DNA of 18,864 nt from an uncultured Bacilli bacterium. Its GTDB lineage: Bacteria > Bacillota_I > Bacilli_A > RF39 > UBA660. The notes under the pieces are model-generated. The model did not search any database. It was not told the DNA's origin and worked only from the letters and a program-made list of their open reading frames with translations. Shown one piece after another: positions 15,142 to 18,864 of this stretch. Each line of letters begins with the position of its first letter. The first letter of the stretch is position 1. The DNA lies in contig CAKPER010000024.1 of assembly GCA_934149245.1 (NCBI GenBank), positions 1 through 18,864 of the forward strand, written 5' to 3'. The translations under genes were made by a program, and so were the position numbers.

Positions 15142-15176
15142 AATTATTAAGCATGTGGTACCTCATGCACAAAAGT
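15130..15176. other. Right attachment site (element-host junction)
   Basis: The core CATGT is at 15152-15156. The element arm AAATTTATCATAAA lies at 15130-15143 and host coding sequence (GGTACC and on) to the right. Relative to the T|G step of the core (15154|15155) the arm sits at the same distance as the inverted copy at 9757-9770 does from 9745|9746. Confidence 0.75.
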
Positions 15177-15362
15177 TCTATTAACTATTCTCTCTCTACC
15201 AGGTTCAACAACAGGACTCATAACATTTTCCATAACAGGAGAGCTTCCATAACCTCCCATTCCCATAGCATTAAAATTTTCATTTGTATTAGAATTAACA
15301 TTTTGGTTAGTTATATTAATATCAATATCATCTTGTCTATATCCTTGATTACAACCATACAT
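15147..15362 (-). pseudogene. 5' half of the interrupted CotD-like spore-coat gene
   Basis: An intact start: ATG 15362 with AGGAGGT 7 nt upstream. The frame codes for a low-complexity N-terminus (MYGCNQGYRQDDIDIN, then an Asn/Thr-rich stretch, GMGGYGSS, PVMENVMSP), followed by ERIVNRTFVHEVPH. Then, at the core, the frame enters the element, adds Ala and stops (TAA 15149-15147). It therefore produces at most a 71-aa protein lacking the conserved CotD-like motif and the Cys-rich tail, which lie at 9615-9746. CotD-family proteins are structural parts of the spore coat; no other sporulation gene is in the window, so the family call rests on the rejoined motif. It may be a dead gene, or one restored when the element excises. 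Confidence 0.8.
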
Positions 15363-15383
15363 TATAAATACCTCCTTTTCTAA

Positions 15384-15411
15384 TTTATAATATGACCAAT
15401 CTTAAAAACAA
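15384..15411 (-). promoter_or_regulatory. Promoter of the CotD-like gene
   Basis: TTGTTT (15411-15406), a 16-bp spacer, and TATAAA (15389-15384), about 22 bp before the ATG. The overlapping CATATTATA also fits the loose mother-cell -10 pattern CATAnnnTA, but no matching -35 AC is seen and such AT-rich matches arise by chance. Confidence 0.45.
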
Positions 15412-15445
15412 CCCATTATAAATATCATAATAAAAGAAAAAATTA

Positions 15446-16732
15446 TTATTTACATCTTCTTTTAGAATTATAAATATTTTTAGTAACAACTATTCCTTTT
15501 TTTCTATAAAGTTCCTTCTCTAAATAATCATAATAAGTACCTGGTGTAATGATTCCATTAAGACTAAGAATATCACTTCCACTTTTACCAACTATATCAT
15601 CAGCCAAATAGCAACAATTAGTTCCTAAAACAAAATATGTTTTATATTTTCCTGATGAAAATTTAAAAAATTTAGCTTTTGTACATTTATATAATTTAGC
15701 AGCGTAACTTGTTCCATTATTATATTTCAAATCTTCTAAATAATTCCACGAATATGTATTAGAAAATATTTTATCTATTCTCTTTCTTACTTGGTCTATC
15801 TGTCTATTATTTAAGTGAATTCCAAATTCAAATAAAGTTTTTTCGCTATTATCAATACAAAAATTAACATAATCGGCATAATTCTTTGTTTGAAAAATAA
15901 CACCATCTCCAAATAATTCAAACATTTTTCTAGACCCTTCGTCATAATTTGCATAAGAAATAACATTACCATCAAAATAAATATCCATATGTCCGAATTT
16001 ATTTACTCCTCTATTAGAAGTATGAATCAAAATAAATAAATTTGGTTCCATATCTTTAGTTTTATAGCTTTTATATGAGTAATCATAAACATCCAAACTC
16101 TTATTTATAGTAGTCATAACTGAATAAGGAATTATTGATTCAAATATCTTTGGTAAAGTTATTCTAATTCTTCTTTTCAATTTATTCTTTACATTAGTAG
16201 AAATAATATTAGAAAAAAAATCATATAAAAAATTTAAACTTAAAAACAAAGTATATAATGCTAAAAAGATTAAAAAGCGTGATAAATTTCCTATTGGAGA
16301 ATATAAAATTGGAAGACTAATAGAGTAGTATACAACTCCCCCAATAAAATTTTTTATTTTATCTCCTCCACCATTTTCTATCATCAAAAAGCACATAATA
16401 AACTGGGCAGTTCCAAACGCAAACAAATACAATGAAAAAATAATTGGTAGCAATGCTATAGATAAAGCTGGTAAAGAAATAATAATTATTGATATAAAAA
16501 AGTTAAAAATTAGTGAACTAAAGGTCTTGCTACTTTCTCTTACAGAAAGCTTTCTAAATAAATATTTTAATAATTGAAAGAAAGATAAAAGAAACAATAT
16601 AAAAGCAACTAAATAAATTACATTTTTATATAAAATATCTCTTCCTAATATTAAAAGAATACTAATTATAGCAAAAAATATTCCTGCAATTAAATCCGTA
16701 ATTTCTAAATTATTTTTTTTAAGCTTCTTCAT
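15446..16732 (-). CDS. DUF308-like membrane domain fused to a permuted papain-like domain
   Basis: 428 aa. Residues 10-175 hold six hydrophobic helices in pairs (IAGIFFAIISILLILG, then about 38-57, 73-90, 92-117, 129-148, 151-172), like DUF308/HdeD. A very basic stretch (KNKLKRRIR, 182-190) follows, which by the positive-inside rule puts the C-terminal domain in the cytoplasm. Residues 230-410 show FGHMDIYFDGNVISY with His248, and later LGTNCCYLADDIVG with Cys373/374: His before Cys is the order of circularly permuted NlpC/P60-type folds (YiiX, LRAT and DUF4105-like groups), which cleave or transfer acyl and peptide groups. The ATG follows AGGAG by 5 nt. It lies 56 bp after the MutS-like gene with its own -10. 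The domain call is by motif only and moderately sure. Confidence 0.6.
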   Translation of the reverse strand: MKKLKKNNLEITDLIAGIFFAIISILLILGRDILYKNVIYLVAFILFLLSFFQLLKYLFRKLSVRESSKTFSSLIFNFFISIIIISLPALSIALLPIIFSLYLFAFGTAQFIMCFLMIENGGGDKIKNFIGGVVYYSISLPILYSPIGNLSRFLIFLALYTLFLSLNFLYDFFSNIISTNVKNKLKRRIRITLPKIFESIIPYSVMTTINKSLDVYDYSYKSYKTKDMEPNLFILIHTSNRGVNKFGHMDIYFDGNVISYANYDEGSRKMFELFGDGVIFQTKNYADYVNFCIDNSEKTLFEFGIHLNNRQIDQVRKRIDKIFSNTYSWNYLEDLKYNNGTSYAAKLYKCTKAKFFKFSSGKYKTYFVLGTNCCYLADDIVGKSGSDILSLNGIITPGTYYDYLEKELYRKKGIVVTKNIYNSKRRCK

Positions 16733-16754
16733 ATTATCTCCTCATTACATCCAT

Positions 16755-16763
16755 ATTATATCA
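16755..16763 (-). promoter_or_regulatory. Extended -10 promoter of the DUF308-papain-like gene
   Basis: TGATATAAT on minus (core 16760-16755), with a weak TGTAAT -35 (16783-16778, 17-bp spacer). It lies in the short gap after the MutS-like gene, so read-through from that gene is also possible. Confidence 0.5.
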
Positions 16764-16788
16764 ACAAAAAAGAAAAAATTACATTACA

Positions 16789-18504
16789 TTAATCTATAAT
16801 ATTTAATTTTTTCATAAGATACTTAGCATTAGTACTGCTACATTTACCATTTCTTATTTTATAATCAAAACAAATACCATTATCATCATAATATTCCTTA
16901 AAATGATAATTATTTAAATTACTAACTTTACATTCACAAAGCTCAAAATCATGAGTAGTAACAAATAAAATAGTTTTATCATTATCAAGTTTTTTTATAA
17001 CCTCATTTGCCCCATAAATTCTATCACTATAATTAGTCCCCTTAAAAATCTCATCAACAAGTACCAACTTATTTTCTTTATTATAATCAATTGCCTTTTT
17101 TATTCTTAAAAGTTCTCCCATAAAGGTAGATATTCCTTTATCAATGTTATCACTAACAGATATTGAAGTGAATACTTTAAAAAAACAACTATTAAATTCA
17201 TCTGCACATACATAAGTGCCTGCATTCATAAGAAGTATATTTATGCCAATAGTTCTAATAAAGGTTGTTTTTCCGCCCATATTTGATCCTGTTATTATAT
17301 TTACCCCACATAATGTATCTAAGGAATTAGAAACTGATTTATTTTCATCAAGAAGTGGATGTTTAATATTAACAAATGATAATTTAATATTTTTATTAAT
17401 TTTTGGAAAACAAATATCATCTCTTACAAGGCCAATACTAGCTAAACTAACAAAAGCCTCCAAATACTCAACCGAAACAATACCATCCTTCAAATTATTA
17501 TATTTATTTTTTACAAATGAATTATATAATATCATGACAATAATATTAAGAGAAAATAATCCATTAAATAAAAAATTTGATAAAATATTATTCTTTAAAT
17601 TATTAAGTTCACTAATAAATACTAATTTTTTCATTTCTTTATTACATTCAGATATATTAGAACTATACTTTTTTAAAATATCAGAATTAAATTCACCATT
17701 ACCAACAATTTTAAATGTTTTAAATAGTTTTGCATAATCTCCACTAATTTTATCTATAATATTAAAATTAGTACTTTCAACAAATGAATACATAAAATTA
17801 ATAAAAAAATTAATCATAACAAAACAAAAAAACAATGTAAACGGAACTACATTAGCAAGTGCTAAAATCAAAAATATCAAAGTAATTAAATTATTAATAA
17901 AACAAATGCTAACAAACAATAAATTAATTTTTAAATTATTATTTAATAAATCAAAATTATTCTCTAAGTTTATATTTTTATCTTTAAAACATGATAATGA
18001 TTCCAAAAAATCAACACAAAAATAAGGCTTATCATTTAATTCTTTAATAACAGATTGATATTTTTTTAATTTATCAAAATCTTTTTTCTTATTAGATAAT
18101 TGTTGAATTAATTTTTCTTCACCACCAATAGTTCTACAAAAATTTAAATATTGAAACAAACTGCTTTTTCCTACTACATTTAAATCATTAAATAATTCAT
18201 TATTATACTTCTCACCATTATTTTTTATTTCTTTCCATTTACTATTAATTCTTGATTTATATTCATCAAAAATATCTAAACAGTTTCCGTAATAACTAAA
18301 TTTTTTATAATATTTATCATGAATAATTATCAAAAAAATAAAGCAAATTACAAAAATAAATCCTATAAAATTAAAAATTCCACCAATGCAAAAACAAATT
18401 ATGAATGCCAAAAATACTAAAATTCTAAAAATTGAAAGTATATTAATTTTTCTTTGGCAAAAATTATAAATATTCCTATATTTATTATAATCAAATTTAA
18501 ACAA
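16789..18504 (-). CDS. Membrane-anchored MutS-family ATPase
   Basis: 571 aa. An N-terminal hairpin of two membrane helices (about 24-42 and 46-61), a helical region, a second pair of helices (about 195-218 and 221-242), then a clamp-like helical part and a C-terminal MutS domain V ATPase: Walker A GSNMGGKTT (406-414), signature STFMGE (459-464), Walker B LVLVDE (480-485) continued as DEIFKGTN, and H518 in TTHD. The mismatch-recognition domain I and its Phe-x-Glu are absent, so this is not canonical MutS; DEIFKGT is typical of the short MutS-related group of unknown function. Start: TTG 18504, 6 nt after AGGAGAT; an in-frame TTG at 18522 lies upstream of that SD. Its promoter directly follows the rRNA terminator. 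Confidence 0.85.
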   Translation of the reverse strand: MFKFDYNKYRNIYNFCQRKINILSIFRILVFLAFIICFCIGGIFNFIGFIFVICFIFLIIIHDKYYKKFSYYGNCLDIFDEYKSRINSKWKEIKNNGEKYNNELFNDLNVVGKSSLFQYLNFCRTIGGEEKLIQQLSNKKKDFDKLKKYQSVIKELNDKPYFCVDFLESLSCFKDKNINLENNFDLLNNNLKINLLFVSICFINNLITLIFLILALANVVPFTLFFCFVMINFFINFMYSFVESTNFNIIDKISGDYAKLFKTFKIVGNGEFNSDILKKYSSNISECNKEMKKLVFISELNNLKNNILSNFLFNGLFSLNIIVMILYNSFVKNKYNNLKDGIVSVEYLEAFVSLASIGLVRDDICFPKINKNIKLSFVNIKHPLLDENKSVSNSLDTLCGVNIITGSNMGGKTTFIRTIGINILLMNAGTYVCADEFNSCFFKVFTSISVSDNIDKGISTFMGELLRIKKAIDYNKENKLVLVDEIFKGTNYSDRIYGANEVIKKLDNDKTILFVTTHDFELCECKVSNLNNYHFKEYYDDNGICFDYKIRNGKCSSTNAKYLMKKLNIID

Positions 18505-18531
18505 ATTTCCATCTCCTATCAATATAGTAAA

Positions 18532-18560
18532 ATTATATAATACTTAATTTAATTTGTCCA
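18532..18560 (-). promoter_or_regulatory. Promoter of the MutS-like gene
   Basis: The -35 is TGGACA (18560-18555), the spacer 17 bp, and the -10 TATAAT (18537-18532). It is a near-consensus promoter immediately after the terminator of the rRNA operon. Confidence 0.75.
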
Positions 18561-18597
18561 CAAAAAAAGCCTAAACTCATTTTTTAAATGAATTTAG
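18561..18597 (-). terminator. Terminator of the rRNA operon
   Basis: On minus, CTAAATTCATTT (18597-18586), a 3-nt loop, AAATGAGTTTAG (18582-18571), then GCTTTTTTTG. The single U-G wobble exists only in the minus transcript, matching the 5S orientation. Confidence 0.85.
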
Positions 18598-18609
18598 ACA
18601 TAAAAAAAA

Positions 18610-18716
18610 TATTGGCAACTACCTATTTTCGCGATTAACTATCGTCGGCGTTAAAGTGCTTAACTTCTGTGTTCGAGATGGGTACAGGTGAACCACTTTG
18701 CTATCATCACCAATAT
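18610..18716 (-). rRNA. rrf: 5S ribosomal RNA
   Basis: The minus strand carries the hallmark 5S segments GATGATAGCAAAGTGG, CACCTGTACCCATCTCGAAC and ACAGAAGTTAAGC, with terminal stem ATATTGG pairing with CCAATAT. Ends are set by that stem and are accurate to a few bases. Confidence 0.95.
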
Positions 18717-18779
18717 ACTTTTATTTATTAATTGTTCTCTGAAAACAAGATAATGTTTTTATCAAATTAGTTTTTATGG

Positions 18780-18864
18780 GATTAAACCCTCAATCTATTA
18801 GTACTAGTCCGCTCAATGTATCGCTACACTTCCACTTCTAGCCTATCTACCAGTTAGTCTTTCT
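18780..18864 (-). rRNA. rrl: 23S ribosomal RNA, 3' end (partial)
   Basis: The minus strand matches the conserved 3' end of bacterial 23S rRNA: GATAGGCTAGAAGTGGAAGT, then ATTGAGCGGACTAGTACTAA and a final GAGGGTTTAATC. The gene continues past the right edge. The 18717-18779 spacer to 5S holds no tRNA. The order 23S-5S-terminator marks the end of an rRNA operon read on minus. Confidence 0.93.

Larger units (their letters stand above)
9746..15154 (-). mobile_element. 5.4-kb serine-recombinase element inserted in a CotD-like gene
   Basis: Seen directly: the two halves of a coding frame, 5.4 kb apart and both on minus, join in frame through ACATG when this segment is removed. The ends carry inverted arms that would form a 50-bp symmetric site when circular. 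Contents on minus, right to left: a 54-aa gene (14917-15081), an MgtA-type ATPase (12147-14774), a leader ORF and large serine recombinase (10311-11940), and a decayed gene (9904-10230). No transposase, relaxase, replication or phage structural gene is present, so it is an integrative cargo element and would need other means for transfer between cells. The 5,409-bp length assumes a cut between T and G of the core. That this recombinase inserted it is inferred. Confidence 0.85.

Noticed and set aside
10311..15154. The recombinase as a remnant of a prophage or conjugative element
   Set aside because: No phage structural, replication, relaxase or type IV secretion genes are present between the two att sites, and the ends fit a complete 5.4-kb unit.
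15153..15383. A 76-codon open frame on + opposite the CotD-like 5' half
   Set aside because: It has no SD, lies antisense to a gene with a strong SD and family-like motif, and its sequence looks like a reverse-strand shadow.
15384..15405. A sporulation sigma factor (SigK/SigE) promoter for the CotD-like gene
   Set aside because: CATATTATA fits a loose -10 consensus but there is no matching -35, and a vegetative -35/-10 pair overlaps it; the match is weak in such AT-rich DNA.
1..18864. A mycoplasma-type genetic code (TGA as Trp) suggested by the AT-richness
   Set aside because: Trp positions use TGG throughout, and TGA ends the recombinase and leader ORFs.
1..18864. CRISPR arrays or tandem direct repeats
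   Set aside because: No regularly spaced repeat units were found; the only repeats are short inverted ones at terminators, the leader hairpin and the att arms.

Overview
The window comes from a very AT-rich, low-GC Gram-positive genome (Bacillota, probably a gut member of the Bacilli such as an Erysipelotrichales/RF39-like lineage; the taxon is inferred). TGG encodes Trp, and TGA is used as a stop (recombinase and its leader ORF), so this is the standard bacterial code. Shine-Dalgarno (SD) sequences are strong (AGGTGAT, AGGAGG types), TTG and GTG starts are common, and many promoters have an extended -10 (TGnTATAAT).

Layout. 1-600: a membrane-anchored thioredoxin-fold protein on +. 620-800: tRNA-Arg(ACG) with its own promoter and terminator. 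794-3185: a small kinase-fold protein and a YfcC/DcuC-type permease, both on the minus strand. 3348-5512: convergent membrane genes, a DUF308/HdeD-like protein (+) and a DUF975-CmpB fusion (-), sharing one bidirectional terminator. 5630-8728: a translation operon dusB - RDD membrane protein - lysS on the minus strand. 8839-9561: a divergent sirtuin.

The central finding is at 9746-15154. A 5,409-bp element interrupts a small Cys-rich spore-coat (CotD-like) gene. Its 5' half is at 15155-15362 and its 3' half at 9615-9745. Joining the halves at a shared ACATG restores one uninterrupted 112-codon frame with a CotD-like motif across the junction. Inside the element, all on the minus strand, are a 54-aa orphan gene next to the right end, an MgtA-type P-type Mg2+ ATPase, a large serine recombinase preceded by an overlapping leader ORF and a start-site hairpin, and a decayed small gene next to the left end. 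The reconstructed circular junction (attP) is a 50-bp site with 10-bp inverted arms centred exactly on the T|G step of the shared core. This fits a large serine recombinase and predicts the crossover dinucleotide. The element could be a simple cargo island. It could also be an intervening element that excises to restore the coat gene, as the skin element does for sigK.

15446-18864: a membrane protein fusing a DUF308-like module to a permuted papain-like domain (FGH...NCC); a membrane-anchored MutS-family ATPase; then the 3' end of an rRNA operon (23S 3' end, 5S, terminator). Everything from 9615 to the right edge lies on the minus strand.
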